A DNA stretch of 64,000 bases from positions 1,736,001-1,800,000 of the forward strand of contig JBLDXI010000020.1 of assembly GCA_047495785.1 (NCBI GenBank), written 5' to 3'. Both the position numbers and the translations under genes were made by a program. Below, one piece after another: positions 22,596 through 36,186 of this stretch (positions are counted from its first letter, which is position 1; every line of letters begins with the position of its first letter). Below the pieces are notes generated by a model. It did not search any database, was not told the DNA's origin, and saw nothing but the letters and a program-made list of their open reading frames with translations. The stretch is from Lepidodermella squamata. Its lineage: Eukaryota; Gastrotricha.

Positions 22596-25500
22596 TCAGG
22601 GTTTACTCAACTGCTGAAACGCGCGCATTGGCGACGCTTGTTGCTGAAGGTGCTGCCGTAGCAGGTACATTTGATGCTCCATTTCTAGCTGTTGCTGCGA
22701 CGGCGGCGACGGGCTCGGCGGTTGCTGCTGCAGTTGAGCCGGCGGCCGTTGTAGAAACGGCGAATTCTGCGGCATCGACAAATTCAACGACGACCCGGGC
22801 CGGTCGATATTCACCGAAATCGGCGACGGCTGCGACGGCCCGGCTGTTTCCGGGGCGGGTGAAGAGCTGGTAACTTGCGAATTTGTGGTCGCCGTACTAC
22901 CCTCAATCGCCTCCGTTTTCGAGTACAACTCGCCGAGTAGGGCCGAGACGCCGAAAATTTCCGGGTGATCACGGGCGGTTTGCGACAGCACGGCGTTGTG
23001 AACGTCGGGCAGTCGCATCAGCAGGTTGTAGACGGCGTTGAACTGCGTCATGGCCTTTTGCGCGTCGTCCTCTGAGCGGCACGTTTTTTGCAGGTACGCC
23101 TCTAGGGTGCGCGTCAACCGGGTTCGCAGCTTGCCGACCGCTGTCGGGTTTTGCAGGTTCGGCACGTCCGACCGGTAGAACAGCATCGCCTCGAGGAATA
23201 CGAATTCGATGAACGACGGGTTCCAGTTTGACAACGCATCGCCGACGTCACGCACCTCTTTCGCCAGGGCCTAAAAAAATAGAAAAACGAAGTCAATTAC
23301 TCATTTTTTATTCAAAATTCATTAGTCACTTCTAAAAATATAAAACGTCTGTTGGTTAGTCGAATGTCTGAGAAAAAACATCTAAGACAGAGCGGGCGGG
23401 TGTGACTTTTGACATATTTGTCTCATTAAAAGTGAAATTTGAGATCTGCGATAGAAATGTCCAGCGAGTCCCGGTGAACGAAATTTGCACCTTCAACGCC
23501 TTTGACAGGATGTTTTCTACATCGTCGGTTCAATTCAAATAATAAAATCCCTCACATGTACGAGAAATCGTTTAGTTTAGCTCGATTTATGAACCATAAT
23601 ATTGGACACTTCGATTTTGCAACACGGGTTTTTGCATGAAATGTCCCATTTTTTGAGCATTCGAATGGTGATTGGAGCAACACTTGATTTTTCGAAATAT
23701 TTCAAGACCATATTGGGACAAAATTTAGCAAAAGCATTCCCATAGCGTTGAAAATAAAATATTCAATTATCGAGAGAAATATTCAGCAGGGCAACTCGAA
23801 TTTCAAGTGAAAATCGAGAAATTATGAGCAAAAATGAATTTCTCTCAAGTTTTTCAATTTTATAATTAATTAAAAAACATAGGATGATGTTCCCAATTTT
23901 TTTTTCTAAATTTGACCAAAGTAAGTGAAAACTGGCAAGCCAATCCGTATGCAAATGAGTTTCCCCAAAGCCGCTTATTGTCGAAATTTATGCCGGCAGA
24001 AAATGCTTCCAATCGCCGAAAATCAGGTAAAATTTGTGAATTCACCAAAATTTGCAAATAAATCGGAAACCACCTTATACACACCTTTTCCTAAAATGTC
24101 TTAGATTTCTGAATTAATACAGAATTTCTTCTCATCTAAATATACATGGTTTTGTCCGAAATTAACCTACCCTGCCATATCAAATTTGGGAGTCTAAATT
24201 TATCCATTCTATTTTCAGCGCTGAACTTTGATAAAAGCAAAAAAAGCACTTGCGCAAAATGGCAGGCGGCTTAAGCGATGTTAATGGGTACGTATGGACT
24301 CAGTAAAGCCATTAAAATTTAAAAAGCCCCTCAAAACGATTTATAGTGAGTTTTTTTATAAATCCATCAATCGATTTCTGGGGGTCCACACATTAAAACT
24401 CGAGCGATTTTCAGTTATATCGGAACAAAGCATCGCCCATTCAGTAGATAACACCCACAAGTTTAATAAAAAGTCACTTCTAAAGCGGACTGTTAATTTT
24501 AGGTCAATATTTAAAATAAATGTCCATCTGAAAGCTGCTCTCAGCTCGAGTAAGGCGAAAATATATCGATTGAACCCAACATAAAACTTGAAAATCAACA
24601 GCTAAGAACTTATGAAACCCATTTTACAAATCAATGATTTAAATGGTATGAAAAACCGTTAGGAGGATTAACTTATTAATTCGGAATAAAATCATTGAAA
24701 AAATAATTAATTAAATTAAATGGTCTGAATTGCCTTATAGGGATCCGTCTAATCAGATTATTTTTGATAAAATTCAGCATGGATAACCTCTTACGCTTAC
24801 TACTTACTCACTCCTAAATATAAGGACGAACAAAATTTGACGGAGCTTAACAGGTTCAAAAATCTAGGTTTAATTTTCAGGTGATTTTGGACTGTATAAC
24901 TCCGAACTATTTTCTCAGTTAATAAAATCCAGTAGACGCTGTTAATTTTCTTCAAAATTCAAAATTCCAAGTTCCGAGGCGAATCCGGAATCTTACGAGA
25001 CAAATGAGCATCGAAATTACAGGCCCAAATTCAGGAATAAAACTGTAAATATTAGGTAAAAATGGAATTTGTTTGGAATTTTGAAAACGGAAAACTTTGA
25101 AGTTAGAACCGTCAAGAAATGGGTTGACCTGTTACCGGAACAAAATTTTCAAATTTTATTTGGGCCTGAAACCACTTTTTCAGAACTTCAAAAGATGTTG
25201 TTATCATAGATCATAGCAATTTCAAATAAATTATTATTATCGGACTTTAGAAATCATACGCTGCCCCAAATTCAAATAATTTTTCGAAAACCAACATTTG
25301 CCACATTTTGAGTTCGGATCCGCTACAGAAAATTTAGTTCAACCTTGAAAATATGGTTCTGTCCATAGTTATAATAGCCCTAAAACTCTCTGACTGGAAA
25401 ATTTGACGAATTATTATGACATTTTCATCCTCTTTTTTTAACCTGATTTTAAGTTTAAAAAAACCAACAAACCGTGTAAGCCGGGAAATAGGACAAGAAA

Positions 25501-28500
25501 AGACTGCGCGCTTCTTGCGTCATGTTGAGGAAAAAGCCGTCGGGCCGGTTCGGCGGCGCGTCGAGCAGCTGTTGAGCAGCAGCCATGGGCAGGAACGAGT
25601 CCGAGAAAATATCCGACCGATCCTTCAAATTAATCTGCCTCACGCCCGGCAGCGCCTTCACGTACGACAGCCCCATACCGACGCCGTCCTCGAAATTCGC
25701 CATCAGTGATTGCCACAACTGCGCCGGCGACGGCGTTGGCTGCGCCGCGTTCAGCGAAAATTCCAACTGCTTCGACGAGAATTGCAATGAAGGGAACGCG
25801 CGAACAATGCCGCGTAGCATCGCCTCGTTCGCCATACCCTCCAAATTCGGCGGCTCGCTCACCAACATCGGCATACGTTGTACCTGCTGTTGGCCGTCCA
25901 TCGGCGAGTCGTCATCGTTTTTATCCTGCTGCGAAGATGACCCGGCCTGGTCATTGGCGGTTTTATTACCGTCTCGCAGCAACGCCGTCGCGAAAAACGT
26001 CCAATGCGGCGAGTTCGGCTGGCTGCTCGACGACGGCGACGTCACGTTAGTCGCCATGAACGAACTGGCAGACGTCGGCGGCAGGAACCCGGCCCCGAAC
26101 GGCGGCGAGTTGCCATTCGGCGACGGGATGTTAGTCATACTCGCGTTTCGCACCTGCAAATCCCTCGCAAATTTTTGGTAGGTTAAAAACCCGTTTAGGA
26201 CATTGTTGTTGTTGTTATTCTGCCGTTGTTGCTCTTCCGGCGAGCCACTTCGCGTTAAATTCATCGCACTCTGGCCGAATCGGAAGGTTTCCGGGTTCGG
26301 GAAAACCGGTAAATTTCTCTGCGGCATCGCGAAAGGCGACGGCGCTAATTGCTGTTGTTGTTGCTGAGCTGGTGGCGATGGCGAGGCGAACCACGGCGGT
26401 GATATCGAGTCGCTGGCGGCGGCGGCGGTGAACGGCGAGTGCGGGCGGCCGTTGACGCCGATGGTTGCGCGGTGTTTTTTCGGAATGTACAGGTCCATGG
26501 TGGGGTCTGATAGGGACGGCGCGCCGACGCTTTGAGGCGGCGGGACTGATGATAGCGACGCGTGTTCTTGTTTCATCATCGACGAAACACTGAGCGGCGA
26601 GGCTATGCTACTGAAAGCACCGGGCGAAGCGGCAATACTGGCGGCACCGGCTGTAGAAGTCGATGTTTTGGTCTTCTTTCCTAAAAAAAAACAAGAAAAT
26701 CGAATTAATGAACTTTTTCAAATCAATTCCTCTCGATAAAATAGTTAAACGAACTCGCATTGTGCAATTATTATAGAAAAATCGGAAAAAACTTGAGTAA
26801 AAACTTTACGAAAATTCCACCTTAAAAATTATTTTTCAAATATTTGGACTTCCCGCGACTTGAAACTTTAATTTTCAAATTATTTTCAATCGGAGCACCC
26901 GGTTCCCTAAGGTCTAATGTCTTCCGGACTAGCATTGGATAGCCCGAGAACTCCTTTATAATTCTGTATTTGCGATCGAAATTATCGAATATTTTCGAAA
27001 ATTTCACTTGGGTGGCAAAGTAGAGAAAACCCAAAAACTGGCCGAATTTAGAGTGATGTGCTCTACGGAATTTGCACAATGAGTTGTCAGTTTTTATTGG
27101 GTTAAATTGAAACAAATTTTGAGCAGATGGCGCATCATCTGTTTTCCGAAGAAATTGGGAGAAATAACACATTTTGCACAGCTGAATTTCTTAGAAAAGT
27201 CCAGAATTAGCTGACTTTCACCTGAACTTCAGGTGAATGCCCTGTAAATACCAATCATCATTTCTTCATTTTTCTTTCGATAACTGAGAGAGCAACGCTC
27301 TTAGGATACCCTTGCCAATTTTCGTCTCAAAATGATCTTTTGTTGGGTGTCCCAAATCGACATTTCAGTCGCCTTGCTTATAACATTTCTTAAAAATCAA
27401 GCATTGCTTCAATCACCTTGGGGCTTGCGCCATTCGAAAGCTCAAGAGTCAGGGAATTTTATGCAACAAACCATGTTTTTTTATCAAAAATTCAGATTGC
27501 CTTTTTTGAATTCCGAAAGTTGAAGAAATTTACAAAAAATCCGTTATCGGTGGAATTAATAGTTTCGATAATCGACTTCACCTGCCATAACAACTTGAAC
27601 ATGTTTTCCCTTTGCATAGACTAGTTGAAATACAGGGATCTGTTTTTTTCAAAAAAATCTTAAAATCCCACCTTAAACAATAAGCTCATCCAACTTGTTG
27701 GCCCTTTTTTATTTACACTGCCTCTTCTTTTCTCGTCGCGTCTAACAATTCAATTTAGAGCCTATCGATTGACTTTTCATCAAATTGCTTCTATAAATTG
27801 CGTTCCAATTTTGCAGTTTTTGCACATTAAAATCACATTCCTCGATGAATTTTTAATTAGCGCATTCTCGCCTTGAAACAAGAGATGCATGTGATAAATG
27901 AATTTATCGATTCAGCAGTAATTTCCCTCCCTTCGCAAACGTGACATTACTCATACGGCTAATATTGGCATTTTTTATAGGTTTTAATGTGTATAGGGCG
28001 CAACACTCTACCTACGCATGATTTCGCAGCGGAAATTTAACATAAAAATTCCAAAGAGAACAAGAAAAATAATACCTTTCATTCGCATCCCGAGTTCGAG
28101 ACATTTGATAATACGGCAGCGCGAACAGCACCGGTTATTAGGCGTAATTTCACAGATTTGCTGCGGCACCTGGCCATCGCCTGTCGACGTCGATGCTGCC
28201 GAAGCAAGTGGCGGCATAGAGGCGTGATTCGACTCGTTTACGCATCGCAATTTCGGTAGAGAATTGCGATTTCTGATGAAAAATTTCTAGAAGAAAAAAT
28301 CGGGTAATTAAGATCCGTTTTTCGGAAAATTTAATTTCGACCCCCACGTAAAAAAGTGTACCTATTGAAATGACCACTTTTTATCCCGAGTAGGCGTGAC
28401 AGTCTCACATTTCAAAACATACCTTGCATGCTTCGCAAACGACGGCGCCACAACGACGTCCGACCGCTGACGATCCGCATACTTTGCAGTTAATTCTTTG

Positions 28501-28539
28501 GCCGGTTTCGTCGACTTGACTCGCGCGTTTCCGGCCCAT
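22596..28539 (-). CDS. Nuclear receptor 1 with insertion in zinc finger 2
   Basis: Exons on the minus strand: 28539-28423, 28286-28076, 26680-25473, 23270-22596, all in phase, about 736 residues. The start MGRKRASQ leaves only 17 residues before the DNA-binding domain. Finger 1 is C-x2-C-x13-C-x2-C with P-box CEACK, continuing KFFIRNRN. Finger 2 has an extra low-complexity run: about 29 residues separate its first two Cys instead of the usual five or so, before ICEITPNNRCCSRCRIIKC. A long hinge (about 260 residues) is rich in Ser, Pro, Gln and Asn. The ligand-binding domain begins near LEGMANEAML, contains FEDGVGMGLSYVKALPGV and SNWNPSFIEFVFLEAMLFY, and is followed by a Gln-rich tail. It is a paralogue of the gene at 52584 and shares its FP-x-Y intron. 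The introns of 1.4 and 2.2 kb contain repeats. A ligand-regulated or orphan transcription factor; no orthologue named. Confidence 0.88.
26880..27060. repeat. Dispersed repeat R2, copy in receptor 1 intron
   Basis: Shares GATAGCCCGAGAACTCCT, TTATAATTCTGTAT and TGGCAAAGTAG..AAAACCC followed by TGGCCGAATTT with copies near 35845, 42590 (inverted), 51120 and 56090. No ORF or terminal repeats were found, so its class is unknown. Confidence 0.7.
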
Positions 28540-30105
28540 TTTAGTGACGGGCTCTTGATTAATTTTCGAACAGAATGATATAACAACAGGGAAGTTGTTC
28601 CCTTCGTCTCTCCTATTAATAAAGCGCAACAAGTTCAGAAAAAAATGTGTCTGGCACGTGCTGGAAAGCGTGGACCACGTCTGCGGACAAGATGAAAAAG
28701 TTTGACCTTCTAGATCAAGTCCGTACAACAAGGGCTAAATTTCACTGGCGTAATGAATTTTTAAAGCAAGGAAGAATGAATTTATATTGCGACGTGTCGC
28801 ACATCACGTGCAATGTGCCCGCCGGGACTAGTGGCACGTAATATCATCCGAAATAATCATCTAAAAATTCGGCATTTTTTATGGCAGAAAAGGGGATGGA
28901 ATTACGTTAATGAATGGCGATGGGACAAGCTAAGAAATGTTGCCCTTTCAAAGTTTTTTCATCACGAAAAAATTAGTACTAACATAGTGAATAAGGCATG
29001 GTGGCGGTGGCCTTTGTAGCACAACGTTGCACCTGAATACGCATTATTAGACGGCCCATTTTAATGGACGGCGAGAGAGAGAGAAAAAAACAAAGCATAA
29101 ACACGTATTACAGGTGACATGCATGGCTCGTTATCAGACCAGCCCGGCCGGTTGCATTTCGAGAAACATTTGGATAAAGAATGAATGACGATAATAAAAG
29201 CTCCACCTTAATAATCTTCGCGTTGTTTTCCTAAAAAAAACAATCTTTGAAATGTTCATGGTGATGTTCCCAATTTCCCAGAATGAGGATGATCGTGTAG
29301 TTTGGCATAGGACAGACATCGCACGCTTCATCCGCTAGTTTGCTTTTTTACTGCACGCGATGGGCGCAAAAAAATCAATGTGGCAAAGCGTGGACCTACT
29401 AGACACACATTCGATAGCAGCAGACTGCACATGCGTTCGACGCAAGGAGTTTTATTATTCAAACGCGCACACGGGACGGCATAGGACACATTTTTAATAA
29501 TATTAGTTGTTGCTTAGTAGAAGAAACCACACATACATGATGACAGAAAGCACGGCGATATCCGCACGCAGTAGCAGTGTCTATGTGAAACTTTTATCGC
29601 AGCGCGTCAACTATCACACACGACGCTCATGTACCGAATAATAATAGTAATAATACTAGTAATAAAACAACGAAAAAAACAGACACCTATAAAATCGATG
29701 CCAATAAAACGATGGCATTTGAAATTCACTAAAAATCGAATAAGTAAATAATGGGTAATACGATTAAACATCAAGGTCTGGTTGTATTTATGAAACTACA
29801 GTCAAGACAGGTAAACATGCGATTATAAAAGAAGCCCGCCATGTGAAACACAAAATTACTATATAACCTGCGTACCACACATCATTTTCGTAAATATTAT
29901 ACGCAGCTTATACAGTGCGTAGTAATGAGAAAGAGAGAAAGAGAGAAGCAACTATTAAAACGTAGATAGGTATTTGTTATTACCAACACGGCGTGAACGA
30001 ACAGCTGCAAGTAGTAGTAGCATAGGTACATCTAACTCTCGGCCGCCGTCGTCGTTGCTGTAAAATTTTACGAAGCCCCACACATACACACGCACATGCT
30101 CATAT

Positions 30106-30119
30106 TACACACACACACA
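30106..30119. repeat. CA microsatellite
   Basis: A run of alternating AC at the end of a CA-rich stretch that begins near 30079. Confidence 0.7.
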
Positions 30120-32888
30120 GCAGCCCAAAAGTTGAAAAAAGCCCGTCAGCAACATCAGTCCTTTATGTCCGAAAAAAGTATCAAAAGGCCACACGCTCAC
30201 ACACCACGCATCTTTGAATAGCAAAATTACCGGGAATGGCAGGTGATTCAAAGATTTTCCAGTCAGAAAATTCCAATGTCCCACTTATGAGATCAAAAAA
30301 ATAACTGGGCTTTTTTCAGGAAAATACGAGCAAAAAACTAATCCCGGCATCAAGAGACATATTAATAATTACATAAGAGCTAATAAATTTAAAAGCCGTC
30401 TGCTTGCGAAATAAATCAAATTTAAACAAAAAATTATTTATCGTCGACAGAACAATTTTTTTCGGCCGCGGATCATCGTCACAATACAGGACAGCGTGTG
30501 TGTAGTGAAATAACAATTTTGGGAAAGGGCTAAAAAAATGCGTGAGTGTTTGCCCATGTGTATGTTCTAGACATCACATATCGGCTGTGTGGCGGCGATA
30601 TCGATTATTTTTCAACTGAAGCTGCACTGCGTAAGAGACCACGCGCGATACGAATTCTGCTCCACATTAATAATAATGGCATCAAGCTCAAAGCAGCGAT
30701 TATGCCTAGACTCTAGACTCATGCATATGCCTAGAAAAGAGGTGAAGGAAAAAATCGATTCGGATTTATCGTCGGCTCAATGCGTCGCAGAATAAATTGA
30801 GACACGGGTACTTGAGTAAAAACGGCACAGACAAGCATTATCACGAGTTTTTTTCAGGCATTATTTTTTGGACCAAATCAATAATTGTGACCTATCTAAC
30901 CAAGTACAAGACTTGCCTAAAAAATGAAGGAAGTTAGGGAACAAATTTGCTCCGCTGAGTGCACCACATTAAAGACAATAGTAAATGCACACATCGGAAT
31001 GAGGACAGAAAGCCGACAGAGAAGATGACCTAATTCTCAACAGGACGACTAAACCTCGGCAGCGCGTGAGATTTTCCTCATAATTATTCACACAAAGGAC
31101 GCGTGGTCGATCAAAATGATAAGGCTTTTCCCCCGGACAAGATGATGCTAGTCAGCTTGAAACACGCGTCCCCTAGCTCGTAGCTAACTATTAAATTACA
31201 TCAAAGATAAGATTAGAGAATTTCGGGCAGATAATCGATAGAACTACGCAGGTGACATTAAGATCGGTGATAGCGCAGTCTCACATGACCCTCGAGCCAC
31301 TATTATGATGTTTATTTAAACTGAGCTATCGGGCAGTTTTTTGAGAAAATGAAGAGGGGAAAATGTCGGGGTCACGAAATAACGGACGGCGCAATTTGAT
31401 AAAAAATTATTAATCACAATAAAGGTCGAAAGATACGAGCTTAGATGGCACACACAGGCCGGCAATTAAGAGCAAAACACAATAATGTCACATGGCCCCA
31501 TTTGGTAGGAAAATCGTCTCAGCTGCAGTGTTCGCGATAAAATCCGCCGCGCCCGGGACACAAAGCTTGAAAGCGGGACTTGATTTTGTGAATAATGCTA
31601 TATCAAAATGACCTGACTTCGGCCATGGACAAAACTCGTTGTGATAACATGCGTCTGTGTGTGTGATAAGGCCAAACTACGAGTGTTGGGTGCATTTTTA
31701 CGCAGCATAAGCCGCCGGTTGCTGCTATGATGGCCGTCATGTTTAATATGGCCGTGGTTCGCTTATACTCGGTGTACCACATTTGCGTGGATTGGTTTAC
31801 CTGGTCTTATTATACTCACCTGGCAAAGTATTTACGCACAAACAACCGGGCCATATAAAAGACGAATGGCCCGTAAAAACGGGGCCAAAGAATGAGACAC
31901 CGCAATCCGTTCCTTGGGACAATATATTTTGTGACATGAAACAAAAGTGCTAATATCTCAAAAACAAAAGGTAAAAAATAACAAAAATGCATATTACTCG
32001 CAATTTCTGAAAAAAGCTAGAAAGATCGACTTAACCTAAAAAGTTCAACCTTAAAAAAATTAAAGAAAGGCTTTATTATTCTTATATTATTATTATAAAG
32101 AATTGTTATTATAATTTATAATTAATATTAACAGAAATATTCTACTAAATATTATTCATTTCTCAGTGTTCCGCGTTCTAATTTTTCGGCGAAATTATAC
32201 TATACTAAGCACATCGCGGAATTTTGTTCAGCTGCCTTGGTTTTTAGTGAGGTACGGATGTTTGCCGATAAAAAAGTCGCATGATAATATAAATTCTCCG
32301 CAGAATATCATGTCATAGTGTGTGCCGAAAAAATGATCTAATAGTGGACAACTAATTTGGAACAAAAAATCGAAAAAATCAATCGTTACGATCATTGTTA
32401 GTAATAAAAAATGAGCACAGACAAAGCGATTATTATTTATAGATACCCCACTTTATGCGGGTCGTCGGTTTCGATAAAATAGAATCGAAATTCTTTCGTT
32501 AAAATATCGTCAGATTGACAACGTTTACTGTGATATCAGAAAACTTGTCCTAGGTCAGATTTATTCTAGATATAAGACGCGATAGGTAAACAACAACCGG
32601 CGTCTTAGATGAGCTGCCTCGAACTTGGAGGTACTCGCTACGCAATAGAATGTGCAGATTTATTGCACGTGGTAAAATGTACGCTCATATCAATCATAAC
32701 ACACGTAACATACGCGCTGAAGACAGAATGAGTAACTGAAGTCAAGAGAGTTCACGTGAGCTATCTCCTTACCTACGCCATTAAAAATCCTAAGACTGCA
32801 GCGAGTGAGATGAAGAGAGAAGCAGCGTGTTTCATTTTTGTATCTCTCTCTGCGGATAAAATTCTGCTGCGAATCGTTGTTTGGCCCT

Positions 32889-32907
32889 ATTATATATATA
32901 TATATAT
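32889..32907. repeat. TA microsatellite
   Basis: Alternating TA for about 18 bases, in otherwise unremarkable intergenic DNA. Confidence 0.7.
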
Positions 32908-35844
32908 TCCTACCAGAACTATTATAAGCGCTTGCTATGCTTCATACCTGTATTAAATATACCGCCGTAGAAGAAATATATCGCGATAAGTATAGTATAT
33001 GTTGAGCTGATTCACGCCGGGCCATAATAAAACTGGTACATCATCGCTGCGCAGGATCCACACGCATTGATTATATATGAAGGTAAGTACCAAATGTTAT
33101 ATATGGCCCGTTTTTTTGCGTTGGCACCGAGTCTCAAACTGGAGCGTATAATATTATAGATGTGTATACTGTGTTTAAGTAACGCTTTTTTTGCTTAATA
33201 TCTGTTGTTCAAACAGACTCTAGGCCTATTTTTTTACCATTACCAAGCTGTGATATCATAATATATTTACATCTTAAATTTCACAGGATAAATAGGGACC
33301 TACTAGGTCTCTTTTTCAATTATGAACAGTTGAATGAAAGGACCGAGCGACCAAATAATAATAATAAATAATAAATAGGCATTAGCTTCACTGTCCTGGT
33401 AATAAGACATAAGCTTTGCACGTGTTTTGGGCTAACATCGAAAAGGCGACCGAGATGAGATCTATGACTATGCTTCAAAACATCACAGGGTACAGCTGGG
33501 CACACTTTTGCGAGTGGGAGACGCCTTTTTACCCGTCTTATTTCTCAATATTTCAAATAATTGATCAACGCAATATACTCGATTCTTTCAAAATTTGACA
33601 GAACAGAAAGATAGGAATCGGGCCAACCATTTGCTTGGGATATTATGTTCCCGCTTTTCGATGGATTAAAGTTCAACGGATCCAGTTGAACAAATATAAT
33701 ACATCTCGTCGTATAGCACATTCCGGACGTGAGCTTTGCGGCAAAAAGCAATTTTGACAAAAATAAAGCTTAAAACGGAATTGAACAAAAAATATATTCC
33801 CAGTAGAAAAATTGCTGAAAGTCGGTTTTATATTTCAACAAAAAACATCGGTGAGATGAGCCTGTAACTCAGAAAGGAAAGCTTTTCGCGATAATTACCC
33901 AGAGTGAACGAAAATAGGTTCTCCAAACCCCTCGCCTCGCAGGGTTGTGATCAAGGGAAAATTGTAATTTTGCGATTTTTTCTTACGCAACAATGAACGA
34001 GCCGTTATAAGAGCCAAATTCTACCTGTCGTTAGCCATACCTAAGAGCTACCTGTGGTAGAAAAAGTGGCCCGCCCATTCAAATGTTTTCAAGACTCAAA
34101 GTCTGCACTTTTCTTTTGATCACAACCCTGCTGTCGGGTTTCGGTAACTAAGCAAAAATTTCCAAATTGTTTGCTCCCAATTATTATAATTGAGAAATTA
34201 TTGAGAAGAATATTACTATTTTAAGGAAGAGGGCAAATAAAAAAGATTTTCATTTGAGACAGAAGCGGCCGTTTAATCCAGGTGCCATATTTATATTTGT
34301 AGTCGAGTGAATCAGCGATTACCTCAACCCGTATGAAATAATTGCTCATTTCGGACATTAATTTGACCCAGGCCGTCCGTTTTTCACGGGTTTCGCTATT
34401 ATGAGCTCAGCTGTATGTACCGAGATTTTTTTTATCGCAGCCGAAAAAGGATAACTATTCACAGATATGTATTTTTCTGAAGCGAGAATTTAAAAAACGA
34501 CATCAAAAAGGTCAATAGCTGCTGTAATAGTGGTGAAATTCACGGAATACGATCATTCATCTTACGCTTGCGATTATCGGCCTGCAGCTGGTTACACAAA
34601 GGATGGCGTATATTCCCACCAGCCATAATATAAGATATCTACCAGCATCACCATCGTCGTCTCATAACCGGTAATGACATGAGGCTTGTGGGCGCTCAAC
34701 TTACCACGCGTTGAACTAGTTATTGATAGAATAATGACAAGTAAAATGCAGAGGTAAAAACGCTGTCCTTAGAATCGCCGTCACCATCACGGACAAGAAG
34801 AAGACATATTTCGCATGTTTTTCCCAAAGTCGAAGCTCTTCCTGCAGAAAGCAAGCAGGTGAGATGGTTATTTTCCGCATTTAATTAGCCCGCTTCTGCA
34901 ACTCAACACGCCCGTAATTATAGGGGTAATTTAACTTCTTCCGATTTCAGAGGCCGCCATTTCCCTGGCAGACCGATTTATTATCTGCTTTTATTACACG
35001 CGCAGCGAGGGCCCCTCGTGTCATTAGCGTAGGTCAGTTTTCCATTCAATTTTATGACCCAATACCATCTACTTCGCGAGCTCCGAGTTACCTAAAAATC
35101 TGTCTGTTAGAATACAAGACTGCATTGCTGAACAAAAAATCGCGATAAAAATTTTAATGGAATTTTTTGTTCAAAATTTTAAACTGCCAACTGTAACAAA
35201 ACTTTCCGTTGCGTGTTGCAAGGTAACTGTTATCTGTCTGAGATTTGTCTGTTCCTGCGTTTTTAGGCCATTTTTCACACTCTTCTTCAGTTTAGCGGCG
35301 CGTTTATCAGGCTTGTTTGTGTTTATACGATTGGCGACGGCGCGTGCGGTTTTAACGAAAAATATGTTTTGTTCCCAGAATGTTGCATTTTTTTTGCTCA
35401 GACATTTCCAAATTTTTCGGAATCATGAACGCCCTATTGTTTTTTCCATAGATTTATGTTTCATTGAATTTCCATTTTGTGTGAGCTCCGATTGGAAATT
35501 TTCCAAACGCTCGCAATTGTTGCGCAGCAGAGAGTTATCGCTGACAATTGTGCCGTCGTTTCTGCAATTTGTGGCAAATGCTCCAATTATGCAATGGATT
35601 TGTCTTTTTCGAACTCCCTCACATTTTTTTCAACCAATTTTTCTGAAACAACTATTTCTAGGTCAAATTTCACCCCAAGGGCAAAAGTAATTAGGATAAA
35701 TCGGTATTTTTAATGTTTATTTACGAAATTACGGCAACGACGTTATCGATGGCGACATTGTTCGAATAGAGCGCTCGATGTCGACCACTAGTTGACGATC
35801 CTTCTGCTACTTGCTATATCTGCTAGAGTACTAATCCCTCCTCA

Positions 35845-35992
35845 TGCCAGCAGTCTAGGTGACTACAAAATTTACCATAAATCAAGGCAAAATCGCCCGG
35901 ACTTGCGGGAACCAGCATTCGATATAGCCCAAAGACTCTTCTATAACTTCATATTTGCCGACTATTTTTTTCAAATTCACCTGGCGGGCTAA
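35845..35992. repeat. Dispersed repeat R2 copy
   Basis: Contains AAATCGCCCGGACTTGCGGG, CATTCGATATAGCCC and TTCACCTGGCGGGCTAA, the R2 series seen also at 26880 and 51120. Partly decayed. Confidence 0.6.
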
Positions 35993-36132
35993 TTAGGAAA
36001 ACCCCTAAATTTACAGCGCGATACTCTATGTAGCACCATGTGACCATTCGCATCACAGCGGCTTCCATCTGATTGTGGTCCCCCACAATAATAAGTAAAC
36101 GACTTCAAAGAAAGTAGAGCGCAACAATGTTT

Positions 36133-36186
36133 TTAGTGCACGCGGACGCGTTTGTTACTTGATGATCCGCATGTTTTGCAAGTCAT
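36133..36186 (-). pseudogene. Fragment resembling nuclear-receptor zinc finger 1
   Basis: The minus strand reads ATG then TCKTCGSSSNKRVRVH and a stop. The TCKTCGSSS part parallels the NCKVCGSSA of nuclear receptor 1, and the DNA is also close (GATCCGCATNNTTTGCA in both loci on the plus strand). After SSS a GTAACA could act as a donor, matching the kind of short first exon seen in receptor 2, but no following CEACK exon was found. It is either a relic of a third receptor gene or a lone first exon. It lies between the two intact receptors. Confidence 0.4.

Larger units (their letters stand above)
28540..35844. other. Gene-poor region upstream of receptor 1
   Basis: More than 7 kb with no ORF showing splice, signal-peptide or family support. 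It holds AT- and CA-rich simple repeats (CA run about 30106-30119, TA run about 32889-32907) and an isolated TATA-like CCATATAAAAG at about 31851-31861. It probably includes the promoter and long-range regulatory DNA of nuclear receptor 1. A plus-strand ORF at 35157-35690 is Phe/Leu-rich and not convincing. Confidence 0.45.

Noticed and set aside
22568-22873. Ala-rich ORF on the plus strand
   Set aside because: Antisense of the Gln-rich tail of nuclear receptor 1; composition follows from CAG/CTG repeats.
25585-26181. 198-codon ORF opposite receptor 1
   Set aside because: Antisense shadow of the hinge/LBD exon of nuclear receptor 1.
35157-35690. 177-codon plus-strand ORF
   Set aside because: Phe/Leu-rich translation of a T-rich strand, with several possible acceptors in it, no signal or domain and no consistent splice chain.
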